Of a stretch of 64,000 bases of DNA, positions 49,338-59,020 are shown one piece after another. How positions within the stretch are numbered: the first letter of the stretch is position 1; each line of letters opens with the position of its first letter. Location: contig NZ_CP049867.1 in the NCBI RefSeq assembly GCF_011299595.1, positions 1,612,001 to 1,676,000 on the forward strand, read 5' to 3'. The notes below the pieces were generated by a model that searched no databases, had not been told where the DNA came from, and saw nothing but the letters and a program-made list of their open reading frames with translations. Source of the stretch: Nocardioides sp. HDW12B. Its GTDB lineage: Bacteria; Actinomycetota; Actinomycetes; Propionibacteriales; Nocardioidaceae. The position numbers and the translations under genes are program-made.

Positions 49338-50402
49338 GTGTCCAGTCTCGTCGGTCGGTTCGACCGGTTCCAGCGTCGCCGTCGCTCCGTCGGCATCCCG
49401 TTGGCCGTCGTCTACAAGTACTTCGACGACCAGGGACCGTTCATGTCGGCGGCTCTCACCTACTACGCGTTCGTCGCGATCTTCCCGCTGCTGCTCCTGC
49501 TGAGCTCGTTCCTCGGCTGGCTGCTGGCCGGCAACGAGACGCTGCAGACGCGGCTGCTGCTCGGCACGCTGGGGCAGTTCCCGATCGTCGGGGACCAGCT
49601 GGCGCAACCGGAGAAGCTGCAGGGCAGCGCCTGGTCGATCACGATCGGCCTCCTGGTCGCGCTGTACGGCGTCACGGGGCTGGGCCAGGCGGCGCAGAAC
49701 GTCCTGAACACCGCCTGGGCCGTGCCGCGCAACAGCCGGCTGAACCCGGTCGTCAGCCGCTTCCGCAGCATCCTCGTGATGGTCTTCGGTGGCTTCGTCG
49801 TCGTGATGCTGACCGTGGCCGCGAGCTTCCTGACGAACCTGTCGACCTTCGGCGTCGACGCCGAGGGGTGGCTGCAGGGGCTGAGCACGGTCATGTCGCT
49901 GGTCGTGACGGCCGCGGTGTTCAGCCTGATGATGCGCTACACGACCTCGCGCCGGCCGTCGTTCTGGACCGCGCTGCCGGGAGGCATCACGATCGCCGTC
50001 GGGTGGCACCTGCTGCAGCGCCTCGGCGGCGTCTACGTCAGCCGGGTCATGGACCGCGCCACGGAGCTCAACGCCATCTTCGCGCTGGTCCTCGGGCTCA
50101 TCGCGTTCATCTACCTGGCCTGCATCATCGCCGTCATCGGTGTCGAGGTCAGCGTGGTGCTGCGGCGCCGGCTCTATCCCCGGGCGCTGCTGACGCCGTT
50201 CACCGACGACGTCGAGCTGACCGAGGCCGACCGCCGCGCCTACGACAGCTACGCCAAGTCGATGCGTCACAAGGGCTTCCAGCACGTCGAGGTCACCTTC
50301 GACGACCGGGTCTCCTACGAGCCCGAGTTCGACACCAGCGCCATCCCCAAGGTCGACCCCGGCCACCAGCCCTCACCCCCCTCCGGCTCCACCTCCCGCT
50401 GA
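49338..50402 (+). CDS. YihY/virulence factor BrkB family inner-membrane protein
   Basis: 354 residues with six predicted membrane spans. The family segment 'MSAALTYYAFVAIFPLLLLL' (residues ~36-55), 'AVPRNSR' and 'LGLIAFIYLACIIAVIGVEV' (in parts). A soluble C-terminal tail of ~65 residues is charged and Pro/Ser-rich. Family function is unclear (the name RNase BN is historical). GTG start; transcribed alone. Its 3' end runs into an inverted-repeat array that may act as terminator. Confidence 0.87.
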   Translation: MSSLVGRFDRFQRRRRSVGIPLAVVYKYFDDQGPFMSAALTYYAFVAIFPLLLLLSSFLGWLLAGNETLQTRLLLGTLGQFPIVGDQLAQPEKLQGSAWSITIGLLVALYGVTGLGQAAQNVLNTAWAVPRNSRLNPVVSRFRSILVMVFGGFVVVMLTVAASFLTNLSTFGVDAEGWLQGLSTVMSLVVTAAVFSLMMRYTTSRRPSFWTALPGGITIAVGWHLLQRLGGVYVSRVMDRATELNAIFALVLGLIAFIYLACIIAVIGVEVSVVLRRRLYPRALLTPFTDDVELTEADRRAYDSYAKSMRHKGFQHVEVTFDDRVSYEPEFDTSAIPKVDPGHQPSPPSGSTSR

Positions 50403-50419
50403 CCCCACCTCCCCGCGAG

Positions 50420-50562
50420 GCGTCGGTTGTGCAGGCGCGAGACGCCAGTTCTGCAGGCGCGAGAGGGCAGTTGTTGCGGTTCGCCCAGGCTTCGAGGTGT
50501 CTGATCCGCACGGATCGACGCCTCGGACCCGCACAACTGACGTCTCGGCCCTGCAGAACTGA
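50420..50562. repeat. Inverted array of 22-bp repeats downstream of the YihY gene
   Basis: Three forward units (50420-50440, 50441-50462, degenerate 50463-50484; core agttctgcaggcgcgag) face two reverse units (50519-50540 and 50541-50562; core gcacaactgacgtctcg). The arms could form a hairpin of about 44 bp with a ~56-base loop. The same reverse unit recurs beyond the insertion sequence at 51810. Confidence 0.75.
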
Positions 50563-50569
50563 CGGCGGA

Positions 50570-51801
50570 TTCAGGGGGTGGTCGCAACACCTGGGTGTTG
50601 GTCGTCTTCGAGCAACTTAGTGAAAACCTCGGCGGGGGTGAGAAAGTCGAGTCGTTTGCGGGGGCGGTTGTTGAGCTCCTCGGCGATGGCGTCGAGGTCG
50701 GCGCGGGTGTGGACCGAGAGGTCGGTGCCTTTGGGCATGTACTCGTGCAGCAGGCCGTTGGTGTTCTCGTTGCTCGGCCGTTGCTGGGGACAGCGAGGGT
50801 CGGCGAAGTAGACGTCGATGCCGGTGGCGGCGGTGATGTCGGCGTGGCGGGCCATCTCGACGCCGCGGTCCCAGGTCAACGTCTTGGTGAACCACGTGGG
50901 CAGCGCGTTCATCTGCTCGCTGACGCCGGCGGCGACCTTCTCGGCTCCCCAGCCCTGGGGCAGGTGGATGAGGGTGACGTAGCCGGAGTGGCGTTCGACG
51001 ATGGTGCCGACCGCGGAGTTCGAGGCCAGTGAGCCCTTGATGAGGTCACCTTCGTGGTGACCGGGGACCAGGCGGCCTTCGACCTCGGCTGGTCGGTCGT
51101 GGATGGAGACCATGTTCGCGATCCGAGGCGCCCGCGTGCTCCGCTGCCCGCGCGGGCGGCGGGTGGTGCGTCCGCTGCGCAGGTGGACCTTCAGCTCGCG
51201 GGTCAGCTCACCACGCGGGTAGACATACAAGCTCTGGTAGATCGTCTCGTGGCTGATGCGCATGGACTCATCTTCGGGGAACCGCACCGGAAGCCGCCCG
51301 GCGATCTGCTCGGGCGAGAGCAGCTTGTTGAGCATGTAACGAACCCGGGCCCGCAGTCGCGGGTTCGAGCTGAGCTTGGAGGGCTTGGGTCGCCGTTGGC
51401 GCACCCAGGCCTGGGTGTGGGCGATCTCGGGCAGGTAGTGCCCGGTCTTGGTGTGGTGGTTGCGAGCCAGCTCGCGGCTGATCGTCGAGGGGTCACGACC
51501 CACTTGGCGGGCGATCGCGCGCATCGACCACTGAGCATCGTGCAGGCGCGCTATCTCGCGCCGCTCGTCGAGACTGAGGTAACGCGCGTCGTACTCGACG
51601 CTTTCAGGTCGGGGCACGCCACCGAGACTGGCCAGCATCCGGTAGACCGTGCGCGTCGACACACCGGCACGCACAGCAATCTCAGCGCGAGGCGCACCTC
51701 GACGTAACAAGCAGTGAATGAGCTCTCGCTGCTCCACAGGCATCGGCGGAGTAGGCACCGCAATCTCCTCATCGAAGGAGGTGTTGCGACATTCCTCTGA
51801 A
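50570..51801 (-). mobile_element. IS30-family insertion sequence (about 1.23 kb)
   Basis: Terminal inverted repeats of about 23 bp: left 50570-50592 (ttcag...tcgcaacacct), right 51779-51801, whose complement also reads ttcag...tcgcaacacct. The middle 7 bases differ. One transposase gene fills the element and its stop codon lies inside the left repeat. No clear target-site duplication was found. It sits within the 22-bp repeat array. Confidence 0.8.
50571..51758 (-). CDS. IS30-family transposase
   Basis: 395 residues. N-terminal helix-turn-helix regions (~15-40 and ~60-95, 'SLDERREIARLHDAQWSMRAIARQVGRDPSTISREL' in parts), then the DDE catalytic core: Asp in 'GHHEGDLIKG', Asp in 'LTWDRGVEM' and Glu in the 'NGLLHEYMPKG' block. 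The frame is open to 51827, but GTG at 51758 has GAGGAG 7 bases before it and keeps the gene inside the inverted repeats. The gene appears intact, so the element may be active. Confidence 0.9.
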   Translation of the reverse strand: MPTPPMPVEQRELIHCLLRRGAPRAEIAVRAGVSTRTVYRMLASLGGVPRPESVEYDARYLSLDERREIARLHDAQWSMRAIARQVGRDPSTISRELARNHHTKTGHYLPEIAHTQAWVRQRRPKPSKLSSNPRLRARVRYMLNKLLSPEQIAGRLPVRFPEDESMRISHETIYQSLYVYPRGELTRELKVHLRSGRTTRRPRGQRSTRAPRIANMVSIHDRPAEVEGRLVPGHHEGDLIKGSLASNSAVGTIVERHSGYVTLIHLPQGWGAEKVAAGVSEQMNALPTWFTKTLTWDRGVEMARHADITAATGIDVYFADPRCPQQRPSNENTNGLLHEYMPKGTDLSVHTRADLDAIAEELNNRPRKRLDFLTPAEVFTKLLEDDQHPGVATTP

Positions 51802-51809
51802 CCTGCCGA

Positions 51810-51860
51810 CGTCCCGGACCTGCACAACTGACGTCTCGGACCTGCACAACTGACGTCTCG
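51810..51860. repeat. Continuation of the 22-bp repeat array beyond the insertion sequence
   Basis: Two tandem 22-bp units (51810-51831, 51832-51853; shared core gacctgcacaactgacgt) and a third partial unit, in the same orientation as those at 50519-50562. The insertion sequence probably landed inside one array. Confidence 0.75.
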
Positions 51861-51912
51861 CGAGAGGGGGAGGGTCTGGTGGGGAGGGAAGAGGCGTGAC
51901 TAGGGTCCGAGC

Positions 51913-53550
<1,638 letters not shown>

Positions 53551-53607
53551 CGCCGGCCGCCCGAAATCCCGTTGCCCGTGCGTCCGTGCAGCGGGATCGT
53601 GGACGGC

Positions 53608-54600
53608 ATGGACTTCCGACCGCTGGACCCCGACGACCTCGGGACGATGAAGCAGGTCGTCGACCTCGAGAACGCCACCGAGGCCGTCGACGGCCCCTGG
53701 CGCCACCCGATGACGCTGCGCACGCTCGACGCCGAGATCCGCTGGGCCTGGGACCTCGAGCCCGGCCGCCACGTGGTCGCCTTCGACGGCGACACCTTGG
53801 TGTCCCACGGCGTGCTGGAGCTCACCGAGCGGGACAACCTCGACCTGGCCTGGTTCGGGATATCCGTGCCGCCGGAGCTCCGTCGGCGCGGCTACGGCAC
53901 GGCGATGCTGCGCCACCTGGAGGAGGAGGCCCGGGCCGCCGGTCGCACGAAGGCCGGCGCGTTCTGCTGGGACGGGTCGCCGGGAGCCGACTTCGCCGCT
54001 GCCCACGGCTACCCGAAGCGCTTCCAGTCCGTCAACCGCCGCCAGCACCTCGAGGACGTCTCGCTCGCCAAGGTCCGCGCACTGTACGACGCTGCGGTCG
54101 CCTCCGCGGGCGACTACGAGCTGGTGCTCGTCAAGGGCCGCACCCCGCCGTCGATGCTGGAGTCGATGGTCGACATGGTCGCGGCGATCAACGACGCCCC
54201 GCTCGACGACCTCGACATGGAGGACGAGGTGTTCTCGGCCGAGCGGGTGGCGGCGTACGAGACGGCTCAGCTCAACGCGGGCCTGAGGCTGCACCGCTAC
54301 CTCGCCCGGCACCGGACGACCGGCGAGCCGGCCGGCAACACCGTGGTCGCCGTCGAGGAGGAGCGTCCGCAGATCGCCCACCAGCACGACACGTCCGTGG
54401 TGGCCACGCACCGCGGCCACCGGCTCGGGCTGCTGCTCAAGACCGCGATGCTGCTGCACCTGGCCGAGGCCGAGCCGCAGGTCCGCTCCATCGACACCTT
54501 CAACGCCGAGTCGAACGACCACATGATCGCGGTCAACGAGGACCTCGGCTACCGGTGGATGGGCCGGGGCCTGGGCTTCCAGCGCTCCCTGGTCGGCTGA
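53608..54600 (+). CDS. Double-GNAT acetyltransferase, paralogue 1
   Basis: 330 residues with two GNAT domains. The first (~1-150) contains 'ISVPPELRRRGYGTAMLRHL', a clear acetyl-CoA site. The second (~165-330) contains 'SVVATHRGHRLGLLLKTAML' and 'NAESNDHMIAVNEDLGYRW'. The layout resembles mycothiol synthase MshD, but the domain sequences differ and the substrate is unknown. The ATG at 53608 gives the family start. Followed after 62 bp by a close paralogue. Confidence 0.83.
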   Translation: MDFRPLDPDDLGTMKQVVDLENATEAVDGPWRHPMTLRTLDAEIRWAWDLEPGRHVVAFDGDTLVSHGVLELTERDNLDLAWFGISVPPELRRRGYGTAMLRHLEEEARAAGRTKAGAFCWDGSPGADFAAAHGYPKRFQSVNRRQHLEDVSLAKVRALYDAAVASAGDYELVLVKGRTPPSMLESMVDMVAAINDAPLDDLDMEDEVFSAERVAAYETAQLNAGLRLHRYLARHRTTGEPAGNTVVAVEEERPQIAHQHDTSVVATHRGHRLGLLLKTAMLLHLAEAEPQVRSIDTFNAESNDHMIAVNEDLGYRWMGRGLGFQRSLVG

Positions 54601-54662
54601 GTCTCGGGGGCCGCGCCGGTAAATGGGTGGCTCCTGCCCGCCCGCCCCGGCACTGTGGAGCC

Positions 54663-55652
54663 ATGGACATCACCCCGCTCAGCGCCGACGACCGTGGAGC
54701 CCTCGACCAGGTGGTCGACCTGCTCAACGCCGCCTGGGCGCTCGACGCCCCGTGGCAGCACCCGGTCACGGCGCGGAAGATGCGCGACCAGGTCCTGCGG
54801 GGCTGGGACGGCGAGCCCGACGACTTCTTCGTCGGCGTCGAGGGCGACCAGGTGGTCGCCCTCCTCAGCTTCTTCGCGCCGTCGTGGGACAACCCGGAGC
54901 TGGCCTGGCTGAACCTCACGGTGCACCCGGAGCACCGCGGGCGGGGGCTCGGCGACGAGGGGCTGCGCTTCCTGCTCGACCGCGCGGCGGCGGCCGGCCG
55001 GACGAAGCTCGGCGCCGACTCCTGGGACGGCTCGCCGGGCAACGCGTGGCTCGACAAGCGCGGCTTCACGCAGGGCTCACGGGCCATCAACCGGCGCCAG
55101 CACCTCAGTGAGGTGTCCCTCGGCGACGTCCGCAAGCTCCACGACGAGGCAGCCGAGGCAGCAGCGGCGTACGAGCTGGTCAGGATCGCGGGGGCGACCC
55201 CGGACGACCTCATGCCTGCGGTGGCCGAGATGACGGCCGCCATCAACGACGCGCCTCTCGACGACCTGGACATCGACGACGAGGTGTTCCCGCCGGAGCG
55301 GATCACGGCGTACGAGCAGGCCCAGCTGGCCAACGGCATGCGCTTCTACCGGTTGCTCGCGCGGCACCGGGAGACCGGCGTCCTCGCCGGGCACAGCGTG
55401 GTCGCCGTCGAGGACGAGCGCGACACGATCGGGCACCAGCACGACACCACCGTCGTGCGGAGCCACCGCGGGCACCGCCTCGGGCTGCTCCTCAAGGCAG
55501 GCATGGTGCTGTGGCTGGCCGAGGTGGAGCCGCAGCTCGAGACGGTCGACACCTGGAACGCCGAGTCCAACGACCACATGATCGCGGTCAACGAGCTGCT
55601 CGGCTACCGGTGGATGGGCCGCGAGCACCAGTACATGCTGCACACCGGTTGA
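54663..55652 (+). CDS. Double-GNAT acetyltransferase, paralogue 2
   Basis: 329 residues, colinear with the preceding gene. Both have 'DGSPG', 'NRRQHL', 'INDAPLDDLD', 'QHDT', 'HRGHRLGLLLK' and 'NAESNDHMIAVNE'. The N-terminal acetyl-CoA site is 'LTVHPEHRGRGLGDEGLRFL'. A recent tandem duplication with divergence in the N-terminal domain, which probably sets substrate choice. Confidence 0.83.
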   Translation: MDITPLSADDRGALDQVVDLLNAAWALDAPWQHPVTARKMRDQVLRGWDGEPDDFFVGVEGDQVVALLSFFAPSWDNPELAWLNLTVHPEHRGRGLGDEGLRFLLDRAAAAGRTKLGADSWDGSPGNAWLDKRGFTQGSRAINRRQHLSEVSLGDVRKLHDEAAEAAAAYELVRIAGATPDDLMPAVAEMTAAINDAPLDDLDIDDEVFPPERITAYEQAQLANGMRFYRLLARHRETGVLAGHSVVAVEDERDTIGHQHDTTVVRSHRGHRLGLLLKAGMVLWLAEVEPQLETVDTWNAESNDHMIAVNELLGYRWMGREHQYMLHTG

Positions 55653-55667
55653 GCGGTCCGGGTCCGC

Positions 55668-56294
55668 TCACCCCAGGCGAGCGAGCCCCGGACCGGTGAG
55701 ACGTCGTACGGCGGCCTCGGTGCGGCCGGTGGCCAGCAGCAGCAGGTCGCCGACCCGTCCCTCCACGGCGGCCCCGTCGCCGACGTCCACCGGCGCGTCC
55801 GTGGCCACCAGTCGCAGCCCCCGCAGCCGCTTGCGTGCGTGGAACGGCCAGCCCATCGACCACACCCGCTCGAACCCCGCCGCAGCAGCCTCGGCCGGCA
55901 CCTCGCGCTCGATGCCGAGGGGCACCGCGATGTCCTGCCCGTGGACGATCGCGTCGAGCAGGATGTTCTTGGCGTTGGTGACGGCCGGCATCTTCCGCGA
56001 CGCCGCGTCCCGGCGCAGCTCGTCGACCAGCACGTCGACCGGGCGCTCGGCGTGGGCCCGGGCCACGTCGCGGCCGAAGGCCCAGAGGTCGCCGCGCGCC
56101 TTGGCGACGCCCACGAGGATCGGGGTCAGCTTCAGCCCCTGGGGCGTCATCGCCACGTGGGCGGCCACGTCGCGCACGCGCCACTCCGAGCAGAGCGACT
56201 GCTGCTCCCACCGCTCGGGCGTGAGCCCCTCGAGCAGGTCGGCGAGCGAGAGCCGCTCGGCCTCGATCATCGCCCAGCGCTCCTCGGTCTCCAT
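55668..56294 (-). CDS. Maleylpyruvate isomerase/DinB-type (mycothiol-dependent) protein
   Basis: 208 residues. Four-helix DinB/MDMPI fold: 'LTPERWEQQSLCSEWRVRDVAAHVA' (in parts), with metal-ligand His in 'VAAHVAM' and 'DAIVHGQDIAVPLG'. Family members use mycothiol as cofactor or are uncharacterised. A start at 56309 is possible, but ATG 56294 has GGAGG 6-7 bases upstream and is preferred. Divergent from a MarR gene across a palindromic operator that may regulate both. Confidence 0.82.
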   Translation of the reverse strand: METEERWAMIEAERLSLADLLEGLTPERWEQQSLCSEWRVRDVAAHVAMTPQGLKLTPILVGVAKARGDLWAFGRDVARAHAERPVDVLVDELRRDAASRKMPAVTNAKNILLDAIVHGQDIAVPLGIEREVPAEAAAAGFERVWSMGWPFHARKRLRGLRLVATDAPVDVGDGAAVEGRVGDLLLLATGRTEAAVRRLTGPGLARLG

Positions 56295-56310
56295 GTCGAC
56301 CTCCTGCATT

Positions 56311-56327
56311 AGTCAGAGAGTCTGACT
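56311..56327. promoter_or_regulatory. Palindromic operator of the MarR/DinB divergent pair
   Basis: agtcaga-gag-tctgact, perfect 7-bp arms; a further half-site gtctgac lies at 56348-56354, nearer the MarR start. Typical position for MarR autoregulation. Confidence 0.6.
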
Positions 56328-56366
56328 ATCATCGACCCAGGAAGTCCGTCTGACAAGGAGTGGTCC

Positions 56367-56795
56367 ATGCCGGATCCGTCCCTGGGGGTGCTGCTGTTCA
56401 TCCCGACGCGCTACCTCGACCAGCGCATCCTCGGCGCCGTCGTCGACGCGGGCTTCCCGATCACGATGGCCCAGGCGAAGCTGCTCCAGCGCGTCGGCCC
56501 GGAGGGCACCCGCCTCAGCACGCTGGCCGAGGCCGCGGAGGTCACCAAGCAGAGCGCGGGCTACCTCGTTGACCAGCTCGAGGCCGCCGGGTACGCCGAG
56601 CGGGTGCCCGACCCCAGCGACGCCCGCGCCCGGCTCGTCCGACTGACCGCCCACGCGCGGGCGGCGATCGAGGTCGCCCGGGTCGAGGAGCGCCGCATCG
56701 AGGCCGAGTGGGTCGCGCACCTCGGCGCCGAGGCCGTCGAGACCATGCGGCACACCCTCCTGCAGCTGCGCACGATCACCGACCCCTACCTGTGA
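56367..56795 (+). CDS. MarR-family transcriptional regulator
   Basis: 142 residues. Winged-helix with 'LSTLAEAAEVTKQSAGYLVDQLEAAGYAERVPDPSDARARLVRLT' (in parts): recognition helix near 55-70 and the wing Asp-x-Arg ('DPSDARARLV') near 80-90. AAGGAG ribosome site 7 bases before the ATG. It probably represses itself and the divergent DinB-type gene; ligand unknown. Confidence 0.87.
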   Translation: MPDPSLGVLLFIPTRYLDQRILGAVVDAGFPITMAQAKLLQRVGPEGTRLSTLAEAAEVTKQSAGYLVDQLEAAGYAERVPDPSDARARLVRLTAHARAAIEVARVEERRIEAEWVAHLGAEAVETMRHTLLQLRTITDPYL

Positions 56796-56801
56796 GCGGG
56801 C

Positions 56802-57533
56802 TCAGACCGCCTCGAGGCTGAAGAACAGGAAGCAGATGAACGACACGTAGGACCCGTCCGCGACCGGGGGCGGGAGCAGCTCGGGCGGGGTGTCCGGTGC
56901 GGGCCGTGGCTCGGTGATCGCCGCGATGCGGAAGCCGGCCTCCGCGAAGGCCTCGCTCATCGCGTGCAGGGGCCGGTGCCAGAAGGTCAGGATCGCGGTC
57001 TGCCCGGCGAAGTCGTAGTCCTCGGAGTACTGCGTGGGCACGAAGTAGTCGGACTCGGGGTAGACGATCGCGTAGGCCGCGGGATGGTTCACCGACACCA
57101 GCAGGCGCCCGCTCGGCTTCAGCACGCGCCGCAGCTCGGTGAGCGGGCCCGTCCAGTCCTCGAGGTAGTGCAGGACGAGGGAGGCGACGACGTCGTCGAA
57201 GACTCCGTCGTCGAAGGGCAGCGGTGCGGCGAGGTCGGCCACGTGGAGGTCGGCGTCCGCCCCCAGCCGCTCGCGGGCGAGGTCGACCATGGCGGCGCTG
57301 AGGTCGAAGCCCGTGACGCTCGCCCCCCGGTCGCGCAGGTCGGCCGCCAGCGGCCCGGACCCGCAGCCGGCGTCGAGCACACGGCGTCCCGCGACGTCGC
57401 CGGCGAGCCGCAGGATCTCCGGCCGCGCGTAGTGCGCGTTGAAGAGGCCGGTCTCGTTCTCCTGGGCGTAGGCGGCCGCGAAGTCGTCGTAGTCGGTCGG
57501 CGGGGTCGTCTTCGTTGCGGGCGTCTCGGGCAC
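56802..57533 (-). CDS. SAM-dependent class I methyltransferase
   Basis: 243 residues. Methyltransferase-11 type: SAM motif I 'VLDAGCGSGPLAADL' (near residue 52), acidic 'VTGFDLSAAMVDLA', motif 'FDDVVASLVLHYLEDW' and post-motif 'LKPSGRLLVSVNHPAAY'. Substrate unknown. GTG at 57533 is taken as the start because the family alignment begins there; the upstream open frame has no further support. It ends 7 bp from the convergent MarR stop. Confidence 0.85.
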   Translation of the reverse strand: MPETPATKTTPPTDYDDFAAAYAQENETGLFNAHYARPEILRLAGDVAGRRVLDAGCGSGPLAADLRDRGASVTGFDLSAAMVDLARERLGADADLHVADLAAPLPFDDGVFDDVVASLVLHYLEDWTGPLTELRRVLKPSGRLLVSVNHPAAYAIVYPESDYFVPTQYSEDYDFAGQTAILTFWHRPLHAMSEAFAEAGFRIAAITEPRPAPDTPPELLPPPVADGSYVSFICFLFFSLEAV

Positions 57534-57595
57534 GGACCCACCCAACGTGACCCGCCGGTGCGAGGCAACCGACACGCCCGGTGCGCCGCGCGTCC

Positions 57596-58579
57596 TCAGC
57601 CGGTGACGCTCCGGGCTGCGGCGAGGATCCGGTCGAGCACCTTCGGCGTGTGCGGGTCGTCGAGCACCTCGCCCACCCACGCCTCGGCGTCGCGGCGCTC
57701 CGGCGAGCGGCGGTTGGGCACCAGCCAGTCGCGGGCGCCGAGCTCGGTGATGTGCCCGAGCTGCGCGACGAGCATCGAGAAGTCACCGCGGGTCGCCAGC
57801 CGGCCGGTGCCGCCGGCGCTCCGGTACGCCGCCAGCAGCTCGCGCACGCGCGCCGGGTCCTCACGGGCGAACTCGAAGACCACGCAGGCGAGCTCCTGGC
57901 TCGGGTCGGCGGGGCCGGTGTTCTCCCAGTCGATGACGCACACCCCGCCGGCTGCGGTCGGCAGCAGGTTGTCGGCCCAGAGATCGCGGTGGCAGAGCTG
58001 GAGGTGCTGCGGCGGCCGCAGCCACGACTCGAGGGCGACGAGCTCGTCGCGCAGGGCGGCCAGCCGCTCGGAGAACGGCGCCCCGGCCGCCCGCAGGTCG
58101 GCGACGAGGCGGTCCCAGCGGTCGGCTCCGACGGGTGCGGTGTACCAGGCGTCCGGCGTGCCGTCGGCGGGCACGGCCAGCGCGTGGACGGCGCCGAGGA
58201 GCCGCCCCACCAGCGTCGGGTCGAGCCGCGGGTCGGGCGGCAGCAGGTCGACCCACGAGTACACCCGGACCCGCCGGCCCGACACGTCCGCGAACACCCG
58301 ACCGTCACGGGCTCGGCGTACCTCCGGGGTGGGGACGCCCGCGGCGTACGCCGTCTCCTGCAGCCGTGTCGACAGGGCGACCTCGGACTCGTCGACCGGG
58401 TCGAACGGCACCTTCACCGCCCAGGACCCCGACGCGGTGTCGAGACGCCACACGACGCCCTGCTTGCCACGCGCGACAGGTTCGTCCGACAGGCTCACGG
58501 CGCGGCCCAACCCGAAGGCGTCGGCGAGCTCGGCGGGGTCCACGCCTCCACTGCACCACTGGCGGGCCGCGCCTGTCAC
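57596..58579 (-). CDS. Aminoglycoside-phosphotransferase-fold kinase (APH family)
   Basis: About 327 residues. Kinase-like fold: nucleotide-binding 'VARGKQGVVWRL', Lys in 'GSWAVKVPF', catalytic loop 'LCHRDLWADNLLP' and metal-binding 'CVIDWENTGPAD'. It phosphorylates a small molecule; the family includes aminoglycoside, choline and homoserine kinases, and the substrate is not evident. The start may be GTG 58579 or 58543; the frame runs far upstream but into the YjbR-like gene. Confidence 0.8.
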   Translation of the reverse strand: MTGAARQWCSGGVDPAELADAFGLGRAVSLSDEPVARGKQGVVWRLDTASGSWAVKVPFDPVDESEVALSTRLQETAYAAGVPTPEVRRARDGRVFADVSGRRVRVYSWVDLLPPDPRLDPTLVGRLLGAVHALAVPADGTPDAWYTAPVGADRWDRLVADLRAAGAPFSERLAALRDELVALESWLRPPQHLQLCHRDLWADNLLPTAAGGVCVIDWENTGPADPSQELACVVFEFAREDPARVRELLAAYRSAGGTGRLATRGDFSMLVAQLGHITELGARDWLVPNRRSPERRDAEAWVGEVLDDPHTPKVLDRILAAARSVTG

Positions 58580-58596
58580 CGCGATATCGGCGTCGC

Positions 58597-58948
58597 TCAG
58601 GTGGGGAGCACGTCGGCGCGTGACTCGACCTCCGCGACCGGCGCCGTGAGCCGCCACGCCTCGAAGACGAGCTCGGCCAGCTCGTCGCGCGGCACGCCCT
58701 CGAGGTGCGCCACCACCCACCCGAACCCGCCGGCGGTGAACTGGACCTCGAACACCTCGGGCCGCTCGGCCACCAGCGCCAGCTGCTCGGAGACGGTCTG
58801 CTTGAGCCCCACAGTGTTGGTGCGCGGCCACAGGTAACCGAAGGTGCCCCGCCACCGCGAGCCGCCAGTAGCGGTCGTGGTCGGTGCGCGTGACCTCCGG
58901 CAGCTGGTCGACGAGCTCGACGACGTCGGAGATGGCACAACCGGTCAC
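58597..58948 (-). pseudogene. MmcQ/YjbR-like gene interrupted by a one-base insertion
   Basis: The protein continues across two frames: from GTG 58948, 'ISDVVELVDQLPEVTRTD' up to '...YWRLA' in one frame, then 'WRGTFGYLWPRTNTVGLKQT' to '...ESRADVLPT' in the next. Removing one G near 58856 (minus strand gcg-g-tgg) joins them into a ~117-residue YjbR/MmcQ-like protein. Either a real frameshift or a sequencing error at a G-rich spot. The family is a small DNA-binding-like fold of unknown role. Confidence 0.65.
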
Positions 58949-59020
58949 GGCGCGATCGTGGCACAGGCCGCCGACAGCCGCGGCCGCAGTTGTGTCGGTG
59001 GTCCCTGCTGCACTCGGTCC

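Noticed and set aside
50420-51860. 22-bp repeat clusters as a CRISPR array
   Set aside because: Units are head-to-tail without spacers and partly inverted, and no cas genes are present.
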